Positions 1 through 13,300 of a DNA stretch of 64,000 bases are shown here, one piece after another. The stretch covers positions 24,268,207 to 24,332,206 of the forward strand of contig OY783208.1 in the NCBI GenBank assembly GCA_963678705.1. The letters run 5' to 3'. The translations under genes and the position numbers were made by a program. The stretch's first letter is position 1; each line of letters begins with the position of its first letter. This DNA is from Panorpa germanica (Eukaryota; Arthropoda; Insecta; Mecoptera; Panorpidae). The notes under the pieces were generated by a model. That model was given only the letters and a program-made list of their open reading frames with translations, made no database searches and was not told the DNA's origin.

Positions 1-30
1 TATAATTTCTTTACATATTTAATATTTATT

Positions 31-140
31 ATATCTAGACAGCTATCACTTTCAACGCATGCGCATAGAGAACAAATACCAACATATACCTTTCTCTCTC
101 GCACATATTTTGGTCACACTCCATATATATTTGTCGGCCA
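31..140. repeat. A-long terminal fragment
   Basis: Right-hand end of the A-long family (tctagacagctatcacttt through ctttctctctcgcacata). The rest of 141-320 is AT-rich intron with another fragment ending acaagcccatggt. No gene signal. Confidence 0.65.
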
Positions 141-323
141 TATTTATGACGTAACATGTCGCTGTGTTAACTTTATCACGTGGTTCACAAGCCCATGGTC
201 CCATTTCATAATAAAACATAATTAGTCCAATTAATAACTGACAGAGAGTGAATAAATGTTCAATGTGTGAGACCCCTTAGAATCTTCATCAACATAAAGA
301 CAAGACAACGTTCTAGCTCTTAC

Positions 324-1327
324 CAGGAGGGGGGGTGTGGCTGGTATTCAGCAGGGCGTGTAATTTGGCTCTTTCCGTTTCCACATCGATGGCAATATGT
401 CTTTTTCTCTTTTTGCTCGCCGTCTGCCTCGGAATTCCATGATCTGTGGTGATGGTAATCACTTCGGACCCCTCCACAGACAGTGGCGTAGATGTGTCTC
501 TCTTGGGGATGCTGGTGTACTCATGAACAGGCAGGTCCATCTCCAAGCCAAGCCCATTCGAATAAGCAGTGAATGATTTCGACACGGGCCACTCGGAGTG
601 CTCGATGCAGTGGACAATATGCTGCAGCCGGACCTGTAACGCATACTCCCTGAACCATTTCACATTTTTAATATCCGGTTCCACTGTAGCTTGCTTCCCG
701 AAAGTTGGTTGAATGACTTCAAGGTCAGGGAACATTGCTTTCAGTTCAGCGGCTTGTTTCGTGCATGCCTCTTCGTTCGATTTCTTTGCTTCTGCTTCTA
801 AATTAAGTGCTTCCTCTTCCTTATCTAAAACTTCCGGTTTCTCTTCTTCCTTTTCTTCGCTTTCTTCAACTTTATCACTCTCCTTATCATCCATAACTTC
901 CTTCTTTTCAGACTCTTCCTCTTCTTCTTTTGGTTTATCACATGTTTCAACCTCTTCCTTTTTATCAACACTTTCACAATTATCTTCCACTTTCTTTTCA
1001 GGTTCTGCTTCACTGTTTTTATCATCTGGTGATTCTTCTGTTTCCATGGCTTCTTCATTATCACTCACTTTCTCTTTGCTTTCATTATCTACATCCTTCT
1101 TCACGACTTTCTCTATTTTTAGGGTACCTTCCCCTTTTTCTAATTGCACTAAGATTTCATTTTTTTCTAAATTTATTATTTCTTCGTGACTTTCTATTTT
1201 CACTGCTTCTTTACTTTCTGGTTTTTCTGTTTTCGTTGACTTTTGTGTTTTGGTTTGTTGCTTTGTCTCAAAGAATGGTAAGTCCGGATCTGTCAGGACA
1301 TTTAGATCTGTGTTCCCGAGTCCATGT
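324..1327 (-). CDS. kis: kismet coding exon 18 (last in window)
   Basis: This 1,004-nt exon has acceptor ttttcCAG and donor CCTG|GTAAGA at 323. It starts [20 protein letters not shown] (conserved), then runs through about 150 residues of Glu/Lys-rich acidic sequence. It ends with [19 protein letters not shown] and a basic cluster [20 protein letters not shown] like the basic region before the CHD7 BRK domains. The gene continues past the left edge. Confidence 0.93.
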
Positions 1328-4300
1328 CTGGAAAATTAATAAAATATTAGCAACGAAGGTAATTATCCTGGTTCTATTTAAAACAAATCACATTTGAGAT
1401 CCTGATAGTTAACTTTATCAGTACATGTAATATACATTTCTAAAATTTAAGAAACTAGTGTTTACCCCCGTCGCCAGCGACGAATGTCTATTATGTGTGT
1501 GACTTTAATTTCATTTCAAATTTTAATTCCATTTTTAAATTGAAATATTTAACTCGTTCTATATTTATTTTACATATAATAACAAATAATTCCGCGAAAA
1601 TGCGCGGAGCCGTTTTCGAGATACCATACAAATTGCTGGAGCATATAAACATATAAATATACACTTGGAACATTATAATATAGGACGATTGTTTTTAACA
1701 CAAATTGAAATAAAAAATGGGCGATTGTACGGGGCCCACATCAACGCCCCCCTCTCCAATTAATATTTATAGTAGACTATAGCATACATATAACATTTAA
1801 CGCCTGTATAATGAAATTAGATACTCACTGACAAACTCCTAGTACTAGTAACTCATCGTGTACCCCTGGTTGCCACCATTCAGGCGTATCTTTATTCATT
1901 TGACATATTGACAGTTTTTCTCTTAAATTTGGTAGTAGGACAATATCTTCGCGTAATTTACTTAATAAATCGATCCTGTAATTAAAATTAAACAATTATT
2001 TAACAAAATAATGTTTAAATTAAGTAATATATACAATTTATCAAGATTTCTTTACCTTTCTAGTGTTCTTCTAGCTTTTTCTTCGCTGATAGCTTCCACA
2101 ACTAATTCTATATCATCCCCTTGACCAATTTGTTTCTTGCACATGGCAATGAACCCCTTGTAATACTCTGTAAACGTATCATCTGTCTTTTTGTCTAATT
2201 TGCTAAGTTGTCTAAATTTAGCCCAGTCGTAGGTATTTGTCTTTGGGTCGTACTCGACACCGTAGTTGCTCACAGTTTTAAAGAAGTCTTGTTCTTCTCG
2301 TTTTAACCACTTCTTTTGGATGGATTCGATCCGATTCCGTTGATCACGCTCTCTGGAAGTACTCTCCGCTGGTTTATCTCTCCGGTCCATCTTCTAAAAG
2401 AAATGAAAATCTTATTAATTGATATGAATGTACAACATATTAAGTTTATTGTGTGAAAATTTGAAGTCGATTGGAGTAAAACTGTCGGAGATATAGAGTT
2501 TTAAGTCTTCACCTCTCTGGTCTGGTTTCGTCTTTCTTTGAAACTTTTAAACGCGTTTTTCTCACACTTAGCTTTATCAGAGTCGGTGTCCTCTCTAGCT
2601 CAAAATCTACTGCACCGATCCGCAATGAAATTTTGCACACTCTTTCTTTATATAAATGCCGAGGTAACGCTGTCGAGTTACATAACAGGGTGTCCTGCAG
2701 AAACTTATCAACTAATGAAATCATTTTGGTTTTTTGATTTCAAATAATCCAGTGATGAGTTATGAGTAACTTTTTTTGTGACGTCACCGGAGATTCGCTG
2801 TCAATGGCTCATTTCTTGATATTTATTTATGAAAATTTCACAAAGTATTCTTTAAATGTTATTTTATCATGTAGTAATTATAGAAATAATTATATATTAA
2901 CTGTGTCGTCAAAAAACATTACCGAAAATAGAGTATAAATTTATTTTTATATGTAGCGCCTAAATCTGAAGCAACTTATTATACACGTTCTGTATTTTAC
3001 CTTTATTTAAGGTTGTAAAAGCATTACATTTTAAATAATTACTATTAAATATATCTTAAAACGTAAATTATAATATTATTTTCAGAATTAATTGTCTTAA
3101 TCAGCGAAAACATGAAACTTTCTCAATATTAGCATGGTACTCACAAAATATTCTTTAAATGTTATTTTATCATGTAGTAATGGGCTTGTGTCCTCATTTC
3201 TTAGTGGTCAATTTTTCAATAGATGTTAATAAATGTGTATTGGCGTGTCTATTTTATTAAATATCTAAATATTGACGGAGATATAGCAATTAAAAGTTTG
3301 AATTGTAGTTTTAGCGCTAGAAATGGTCGCCCATATTTGTATGACGTAAAGTGCATTTTAACGTCAGTTATTTGTTGAGTAGGTCAGTGCTGTGGTAATG
3401 TTTTGTAGCTGTTGGTAGTCAAATAATCAAGTCAAGTCAAAGAATAATAAGTTTTTACTTTATTTAACCCTGTTACTGCAGACATAATATTGAAATTTGA
3501 TTGTTCCTTGAAATAGCTGTAAATAATATTTGATATTTTGATATATAAATACATATAGCAGAGATTTATGATCTGTAAGGTTGGTAATCTTACACAAGGA
3601 TTGTGATGTCACATGCACTTGGAATGTGTACAACGTTGAATCCCTTTAATAATTAAAGAGATAAAATGACTTTTTTAATTGTTAATATCTCTTAACATAT
3701 AAGGAGTTCTAGTAACCCACTTTATCAATATATAGTACACTTTTTTAGAAATTAAGACATAGGACACAAACCCATTATAGAAATAATTGTGCCGTCAAAA
3801 TTTGAGCGAAATTTGTTATTCTGTTGCAAAATACAATTTCAATAAACTGTTACCTAAATTAAAAACACTACAGTGCTAAATTTAGTTCGCATTACAAATT
3901 TAAAAACAAAAAGCCACAGAATGAAGACAGAAGAACATTTAAATTGATAAAAACATTGACAGATGTATCGAAATATAAAGAATGATTTTAAGGTCTACCT
4001 ACCAATAAATACATTGCTAATTTTTGAAGGTCCCAATTTGCGGCATCACGTAAGTCTCCAGGGAGCATAGCAGCCATATTTGCCAAACTTGGGGCCATAC
4101 CTGAAGGAGGGGGCGTTGCAGGAGCGCTTGCAGGCGCAATAACAGGGGGTGCCTGCTTTGGCTGAGGAAAATGCATTACAGAAACAGGTAACAAAAAAAC
4201 ATCAAAATGCAGTCTATTCTAAATATGATTTATGACATGATGATCTACTTTTGTTTGTAACTTTTTTACTATAAAAGTTACAAAAAAAAGTTATATAGAA

Positions 4301-7300
4301 AATTTGTAGATAATTTTATAAGCTACAAAAAAGTTCTTGACAAATTTTTTATAGGAGTCGTAGTTTTCGAGATAAACAACGAAAACTGAGTAACTCTTAT
4401 TTTCAAGATGGCCGCCGAATAGGGGCTTAAATTTTTGCACCAAGTTTACATGAATTAATAAGAAAATTACAGCCCACCCAAAAAAATTTCACATTTTCTC
4501 GATAATTAGTAAAAATAAGATAATTAAAAATGAAAACATGTAGATGAAGAAAAACCTCAGACAGTAAATGAATTTTAAGCGGGTGCTTTGGAAACATTCA
4601 TTAATTGATTTAATTAACAAGAAAGATACTAACAATAATTTAAAGAATTAATTAATCTTATCGTGGTCTGAATTAATGTGACAAATTTGTTGTGTGAGAA
4701 AATTAATAAGCTGGCACGAAAGTAATTTCGTTTTTATTGTGTGAAGTAAATATCATTCCTTAAAAGGTTGGATAAACCTAAAGCAATTATTTATTTCTTA
4801 GCTTGTCAGATGATCTTTTGTTATCATCCTGGCAAGTTTTTGATACCGTGCTCATGAAATTATGGTCCTGATCAGCAAAAAACAAAACCAAGTGCGATTT
4901 TAGACCATATTTAATTATATATAATTATATAATTATATATATATAATTATAGCAATATTTATTTTCAAAACTTATTTTTGCGGTTCCAACTCATTAGAAG
5001 TCAGTGGAAGAAAGCTTTAAATGTAGATACGTTATTCATCTAACTAATTGCAGCTTTAGATTTTGATTCGCGTTTATAGTTACTTACATAAAACGATTTA
5101 AACATAAAAAAACATGGTTTTTTTGATAATATTTAACCTGCTGTATAGTATCGCCATCTATATTTCGCGAATCAAAAATGGCCAAGTGTCGTTTCACCTT
5201 AAATGTATACATACACGTATTTAAATTTTCAAACAAACAAACACTTGTTGTGTTTTATATTAATTGTAGGAAAAAGTGCAAAAAAAGGTGGACAGAAATT
5301 CAGACCACGATGATCAAAGAACAATCAGCATGCAAGACAAAGACAATTCTGGAACACTAAGCAAACTTGAAGATGAATAACAGATCTTTCTAGAAACATT
5401 AATAAAAAAATAACATTAATTTTGTGATGTAGTTTTTATCACCTTATTTTTCTGCTGAAGCTTCATTTCCTCCTTCTTATAATTACGCTGGTATGACCCT
5501 ATGACCTTCCTGAGTCTATTGTTGAGGTCTTGCATTGTTGGCCACTCTTCTGTGCTTGCTGTTGCAGTTTCCTCAACATCCGTTGACACAGCTGTACCTA
5601 GAAATCAATTTCTTAATTATATTGATGAAAGATTAAATTTACATCTTGTTTTTGAAGAACAGAAGACAAAAAGTAACATGCCTACATGCTGGACTTATTC
5701 TACAAAGGAATTGATAAAATCTTAGAGCATATATATATGGAGTGTGTCCAAAATGTGTGCGAGAGAGAAAGGTGTATGTTCTTATTTGTTCTCTATGCGC
5801 ATGCGTCGAAAGTGACAGCTGTCTAGATATAATAAATATTAATATTCTATTAAGAGTGTACTACATATTGATAAAGTGGGTTACTAGAACTCCTTATATG
5901 TTAAGAGATATTAACAATTAAAAAAGTCATTTTGTCTCTTTAATTATTAAAGGGATTCACCGTTGTACACACTCCAAATGCATGTGACATCACAACCGCT
6001 GCCAACCTTACAGCTCATAAATCTCTGCTATATGTATTTACATATCAAAATATCAAATATTATTTACAGCTATTTCAAGGAACAATTAAATTTCAATAAT
6101 ATGTCTGCCGTAACAGAGTTAAATAAAATAAAAACTTATTATTCTTTGACTTGACTTGATTATTTGACTACCAACAGCTACAAAACATTACCACAGCACT
6201 GACCTACTTAACTAATAACTGACGTTAAAATGCATTTCACGTCATACAAATATGGCCGACATTTCTAGCGCTAAAACTACAATTCAAACTTTTTAATTGC
6301 TATATCTCCGTCAATATTTAGATATTTAATAAAATAGACACGTCAATACACATTTATTAACATCAATTTCAATCAATAATTGAAAAATCGACCGTTCAAT
6401 GAAAGCATATACTCATGAACGCCATAGATGTCGCTGTATTTATATTTATACATATCTACATTATTCTACATCAATATAATGTCATATTTAACAACTGTCA
6501 CGTATTATATCTAGACAGCTCTGACTTGACAACTGTCACTTTCGACGCATGCGCAAAGAGAACAAATCGAGGCATATACCTTTCTCTCTCGCACATATTT
6601 TGGACACACTTTCAGGTCCAGCATTCTCTCTCTATACTCGTATATATATGGTCTAAGGATGGTCTAAAGTTGGCTATCATGACCTCAAAAGTCCAATTTT
6701 TTCTTTAATTCTTTATTAAAATATTGGTTATTAAACGTATATTGGCGTTTTTATTTTATTAAATATCCAAAAATTGACGGAGATATATCTATTTAAACTT
6801 TCAATTTCGTTTTACAGCGTAATATTGCTATTTTCATCTCAGAAGTTAATGACGTCACGAACTGAATAGAATATAATAAGTAATGTTGTTTATTTTTCGT
6901 TTTATATCACGACATTATATTGAAACATTATGGGTCGACGCAACAGCTGCTATAGCTTTGACGTTTAATTCTGCATCTCTTTTGCACTTCTCTTGTTTGA
7001 CAGCGATGGTAAATGGTAGTAAGGAAGAAGGTGAGGAAGCAATGACTATTTCAATCGTTAATAACTTCTATAATATTGCGAATTGAATAAAAATAATTGG
7101 ATATTTGAGGTTTTTGAAATGCAACTCTTAAATTGTCAAAAAATGTTAAAAAAGTTTAAATAAATACGGACGCTACTTTGCATGAGAAGTTCTACTTTAA
7201 GATTTAACTACAGCAAACTACGAAACAAAACTACTAAATAATTCAAAAGGCCAAACGACCCATAACATAGCAAAAGTAGTCAGTGTTACCCGATGTGGTA

Positions 7301-10300
7301 GCTACAGGGGGCTCCACAACTTCGTTCAACGCGCTTTCAGATTCTTCTGATTTGCTATTTGTGTCAGTATTACCTCCAGGTGTTTCTACAGGTGTTTCAG
7401 CTTTGGAATCAGTCTCGGTAAGAAGAGGGTCGTCACTAGTTGGATCGTCTCCAGCTTTTGAACTTGATTCTTCTTCATTACTGGAATGTATTTAAGAAAA
7501 TATTAATAAAAGTAGAAATTAAAGAAATGTAAGAAGTAAGAATTCGAAATAAAAGTTTGTGGAAGATTTGTTTGTTTTGACAACTAGATGTAGTGAGGTT
7601 AGCAGCAAAATAAGAAGTATTTGGACACTTTTAGGTTATAATAACGAATGTACACATATTTAAAAATATGTTTTCCTGGTTAATTACTATCTAAACTATA
7701 AGCTATAGTTACAAATTTATTGTTTAACCCAAAAATTTAGCTATTTTAATAGTTTTTTGTTTAGCTGCCATCTTAAAAATAAGGTTTTATCTTTTTTTTC
7801 GTTTATCTTGGGTACTATAAGTCGCGCAAAATTTGTGTAAGGAGATTTTTGTAGATAATACCATTATAAACAGTTTTTATTAATAACTTTTTGTTTTATC
7901 TTTTATATTAAAAAAGTTATGTATCATTTCCATTCACTAATGTGACAATCTGTCAAAACGCAGTAGGATTTATTTTTAAAAAGAAGTTCAATGTCAGTTT
8001 GTCAAAAATTAAGACGTAAAAACAATTTCTATTACTAATTGTTATTAAAAACAGTAATTTTAATTATTCCACATTCAATCGAACTGTCAAAATTTATATT
8101 ACTAACGACGCATGCGCACCAACTGAATTAACTAACCTCAAATTGAAACCTGAGAATTAATTATCTAAATATTCGTCAATTAAATTAATAAAATAAGGAA
8201 TATACCCAATTTTACAACAAATCTTACCACTAAAACAATCATTTCGATTCATTTATTAAACAAATTATATAAATAATTTATAAAAATGATATATATATGA
8301 TTTTTAGGTTAACTTTTGCAGCCACTAGCAAAAAAAAAAAAATATATAAATAAAATGCATCATTAGTAGAATAATTAATATTATGAATTGATGATTTGAT
8401 ATTTGTATGAAATTACATAGCAAAAAAATGGTTATTAAAAGAAGCTTTAAAACGTGCTGCGCTTAGAATGTTAATATAATTACCTTTGCAATTAAAAGTT
8501 AATAAAGTAATTAATATATTTTGTGTATTGCAGTCATCCAGATCGGTTCTTTTAGGTTTACATTTTATTTGTAAAGAAACGCTCGAATATGGTGGGTTGA
8601 CAATTATTTGAATCGAAAGCTGGATGTTTTCTGAACCATACTCAATTGAAATAATAATTTTCTCCATTAGATACTTACATGAAATTTTCAATCAAATGCA
8701 CAAGTTAATGAAATTAGTTTTTAAAACTAATTATTTCCTTAAAAGTTTCGGAAAACTGCCCTTATTTAATTGTTTTATTAATTATTGATTATCGTAGAAC
8801 AAATTTACTTACTTTGGATTCGAACCCAACATATTCGAACTCATGTATTTTAGACATTAAGGTGAAACGATACTTGACCATTTTTGATTCGCGAAATATA
8901 GATGGCGATACTATACAGCAGGTTAAATATTATCAAAAAACCTTGTTTTTTTATGTTTAAATCGTTTTATGTAAGTAACTATAAACGCGAATCAAAATCT
9001 AAAGCTGCAATTAGTTAGATGACTAACGTATCTACATTTTAAGCTTTCTTCCAATGACTTTTAATGAGTTGGACCGCAAAAATAAGGTTTGAAAGTGAAT
9101 ATTGCTATACTTTATAGTTAAGGAGGTATAGGACGTACCGTCAATGCAAAAAGTTTATCTCTCGGTAATACGAAATGCAAAATACGAAGTACATGAGGGA
9201 CGAGCAAATATTGGGACTGTACCTGTGAAAATGAATTTTTCAATTGCCTATTAAACTGCTTTTTGCTTGTTATGCATATAATAGTTTAATAAATTAAAAA
9301 TTACCTATAATTAATATCAAATTTATATTAATTCAATTTAAATACAAATTATTTTGAAAAAGTAATAATAAATTTGGCAACGCTGTAAATTTACGTGTGT
9401 TGACGCATGCGTGATTTGGTTCTTTGACCAATAAATTGTTATATTTTATATAATATTTATTCCGATTTTGAATTTCCCGCTCAAATTGACATTTGCAACG
9501 TTGCCGGCTTATAACCTACATTTACTGTTTCTTAAAGGTTTTATTTAAATATTTTCGTATACAGGTATCCTTTTGATAATTTTCTTTTTGCAATAGTTAC
9601 AGAAAAGATTCTTTTATATACACCTAGTTTTTGAAAGCCGTGTCACCATTTTTTGATAGTTAAAAGTTATATTATGTGGTGAAATTGAGCTAAAAATTAT
9701 GATTTGTATGGAAAATGACTATTTTTAATCATGTATAAAAAGAAAACTATGAACCCTAGGTCTCTAAAATTTTGAGACAGCATGTATTTTAACTATTTGT
9801 ATCGACCCTCCAAATTTCACAACGTTTTCATCATTTACGTTAACGTCCTGTACCTCCTTAACTAGAAAAAATAACAATATTCATTTACAAAAGTTATTTC
9901 TGCGGTTCCAACTCATTAAAAGTCAGTGGAAGAAAGCTTAAAATGTAGACACGTTATTCATCTAACTAATTGCAGCTTTAGATTTTGATTCGCGTTTATA
10001 GTTACTTACATAAAACGATTTAAACATAAAAAAACATGATTTTTTGATAATATTTAACCTGCTGTATAGTATATATCGCTAGAAAAACTGGTCAAGTATC
10101 GTTCCACCTTAATTTGAATTGAATTTGATAACCTGCCGTATAGAAAGTGCAAGAAAACGCCGCGTCGAGCGCTGCTAGTCATCCTTGCCCTGCACTAATA
10201 AATGTTTGTGTTATAGTTTTTGATATACTTACACTTCTGGCTCTAAATTGGAATTACTATCTGTATTTTCAGCTTTAGAGTTAGGTGATGGTATCGAGGT

Positions 10301-13300
10301 CGATGATAAAGGTGGTGTAGGTGAGGTTGCAGACGTTGCAGGCGTATTTTCCAAATGTCGCATAAAACAAAGCGTAGGGTCTGCCTTCATGAGTGAGTAA
10401 CACTCATATCCGTGCTTGAATGTTCCCGCCATTAGAGATTTGTCACATTCCTCGTCCCACCAAATTCTCGGAGGCAAATCGCACGTAGGCAGGCGGATCG
10501 GGATCGAGCTGATATCATTTATGACCAAAATTATATAAAATGTTTTTTTTTTTTTCATTTTTTTTTTTTTGCAAAAAAATTTTGATTTTAATTTTGATAT
10601 ATACAAAAAATATATAAAAGCAATACAATTTTTTTTTTTTTTCTTTTTAAATAGTACCTTAAAAATATAATAGATATGCCAATTATTTTTTTTTTCCAAA
10701 TTTATCAGCTAGTAACGCCCGATTCGCCATCCATTCGCTTTTCCAGTTTTTTTTTATTTTTGTAAATGCCGTGCCGATTTATATAATACTTGTTTTTTTA
10801 GATTTTTGTAAAAAATATACATGCAATTAATAAAAAAGAAAATACCAAAAATATAAGCAATGGGTTAAAATGCAATACTAGAGGGGAAAAGGAGGAGGAG
10901 AGGGGGATTAAAAATATTATTTTATCTATATGTTAGTAGTACTCATTAAACTTGATGTTAATAAATGTGTATTGACGTGTCTATTTTATTAAATATCTAA
11001 ATATTGACGGAGATATAGCAATTAAAAGTTTGAATTGTAGTTTTAGCTCTAGAAATGTCGGCCATGTTTATGACGTAATATGTCGCACAATGGGCTTGAA
11101 CTTGATGTTAATAAATGTGTATTGGCGTGTCTATTTTATTAAATATCTAAATATTGACGGAGATATAGCAATTAAAAGTTTGAATTGTAGTTTTAGCTCT
11201 AGAAATGTCGGCCATGTTTATGACGTAATATGTCGCACTATAAGTATAAGTGTTCTGTGTTTAGTTGCTAACTCTTTTACGCTATGTTGTATAAAATACA
11301 GTTTAATAGAATTTTAAAATTTAATTAATTTAATGTAGGGTAGCTGGCAGTATCGAACCCAAAAACACAGCAGTCTGACGTTAAGTACAAATATTCGCTT
11401 CTAATAAAAAAAATAAACATTATTTTAAAAGCCAAATTATTGTATAAGCAACAAATGATATTATTAGTGAGGTGTTATTGAATTATTGATAAAATGAATT
11501 ATTGATTATTTATGATAGTATGTTATTACCCAGAATGCGCCATATTTGATAAAGTTGGCTGTCAGAACTTCAAATGTCAGATTATTTGAGGTTAAATCCA
11601 CACTTGTTGTTAAAATACGTTAGATTTATTCGTTTAAGTGAAATAAAAGTGAGGTTATGACAGTGATTTGTTCACTATAACATAAATACTTCACAAAAAT
11701 TGGTAATGATGGTAAAAAACGTTCTGAGCATTGCAGGTTGTGTTTTAGTGTCATAGTCGTTCGGTACCCGAACATGCCCGAAGTAAATATTCGGGCGCTT
11801 TGATGTGGGAATTACAAATATCGATAAAATAGAAAATAGTAAAATTAGTAAATGATGATTGATTAAAGCAGCGGTTCTCAAAGTGTGGGGCGCGACCCCC
11901 AAGGGGGGCGCAATGAAGGCTTAGGGGGGGCTCAAAGCTTGGTTAAAAAATGAATTAAATTTACTTACAAAATAATAAAGCTAACTTTTTATTTTTAAAA
12001 TCACAACAAGTGTATAATTTTTAGTCAACGTCGTAAGAGTGCCGAAGATTTTATTTTTTGTAGTTTATCTGAAAAAAGATGCAAACCTTCTGCAATGGGC
12101 TGAAAAAGGTGAAAAGCTTTGTAATGAAGGTAAGTTTGTATGTGGGCGATCTGAATAGTGACAGTTTGGAGCTATTTCCTAATCTTAAAATTATGATTGA
12201 AAAAATCGATCTCAAAACTATTCCAACCAATGCACAGAAATGCTTTCTTAAATACTTCGAAATCCTCAAATCTTGTTTTGAAAAATATTTTAATGAGAAC
12301 TTGGATGGTTTGGCATGGATTCAAAACCCGTTCAAACCATCAGTCGATGAGTGCTCCCTCAACATGAAGGAAAAAGAAAACCTCATTGACCTCCAAGGTG
12401 ACACAGGGCTTGAAATGAAATTTAAAGAATCTTCTCTTACATCCTTCGGGATTGGTGTACAAAAGGAACATCCAATTTTGAGTGAAAGGGCATTGAAAAT
12501 ACTCACTACATTCGCAATAGTCACTCACTCTTGTGAAACTGGGTTTTCTGCAATAGCTGCCATGAAGAGTAAATATCGCATAAGACTGGATGTGACCAAG
12601 GAACTCAGAGTAGCGTTATCAGAACTGACACCGCGTTTCAAGAAACTATGCGCAGAAGAAAAGAAGCACGTCCTTCGCACTGAAGCTTTTTTTTATTATT
12701 ATTGCTTTGAGTTACAAATAACAATTATGTACGATAGTAGCTAAAATACCTACATAAATTGTAATTCTTTGTATAGAATTTGTTGTTTGATTACGATTAA
12801 ATCTATTGCCCCATTAGAGTATGCATAGAATGTGCAAAATATAACCAAATAAAAATTGACTGTAAAATGTCAAATGCGACTCTCTTATAATATGTAGTAC
12901 GCTTACATGCAGGGGGGCCCGGCTTACAGCTGGATTATGCAGGGGGGCTCGGAGTAATAAGTTTGAGAACCGCTGGATTAAAGGATTAGGAAAATGGAAA
13001 ATTAATAATAATAAAAAAAAAAATCGGCACAGCAAAAATATTTCATATGTTATGGTTTTTATTATTATTATTTTTATTAATTTAATTTAATTTTATAATT
13101 AAAAATTAAGCAATAAAAAATAATAATAATAAATGATAATGTAAATGATTTATATTTGGATAAAGCCATGGTCTGATTTAGCTTTTAGTAATAAATTAAT
13201 AAATAATAAAAAATAAAAAATAAAAATTATAAAAAAAAAATAAATGGGCATATCGAACAAGTACCAAAAAGAAGCCAAGCTTGCGAGTGAAAATGGATTT

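Noticed and set aside
713-1397. Plus-strand Ser/Phe-rich frames opposite kismet exon 18
   Set aside because: Shadows of the Glu/Lys-rich minus-strand coding sequence.
2509-2747. 70-codon frames recurring in all family C repeats (both strands)
   Set aside because: They recur because the repeat copies are young and similar; both strands are open together and one copy ends the frame differently. No motif.
8413-8691. 92-codon minus-strand frame in a kismet intron
   Set aside because: No recognised motif, no plausible splice partners in phase, and sits in AT-rich intron. Not supported as a gene.
8812-8845. tRNA B-box-like ggattcgaaccc
   Set aside because: No matching A box, acceptor stem or anticodon arm can be drawn around it.
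10510-10699. Upstream extension of the exon 12 frame through poly-T runs
   Set aside because: It crosses a good acceptor and encodes Lys/Phe low complexity; the exon starts at 10508.
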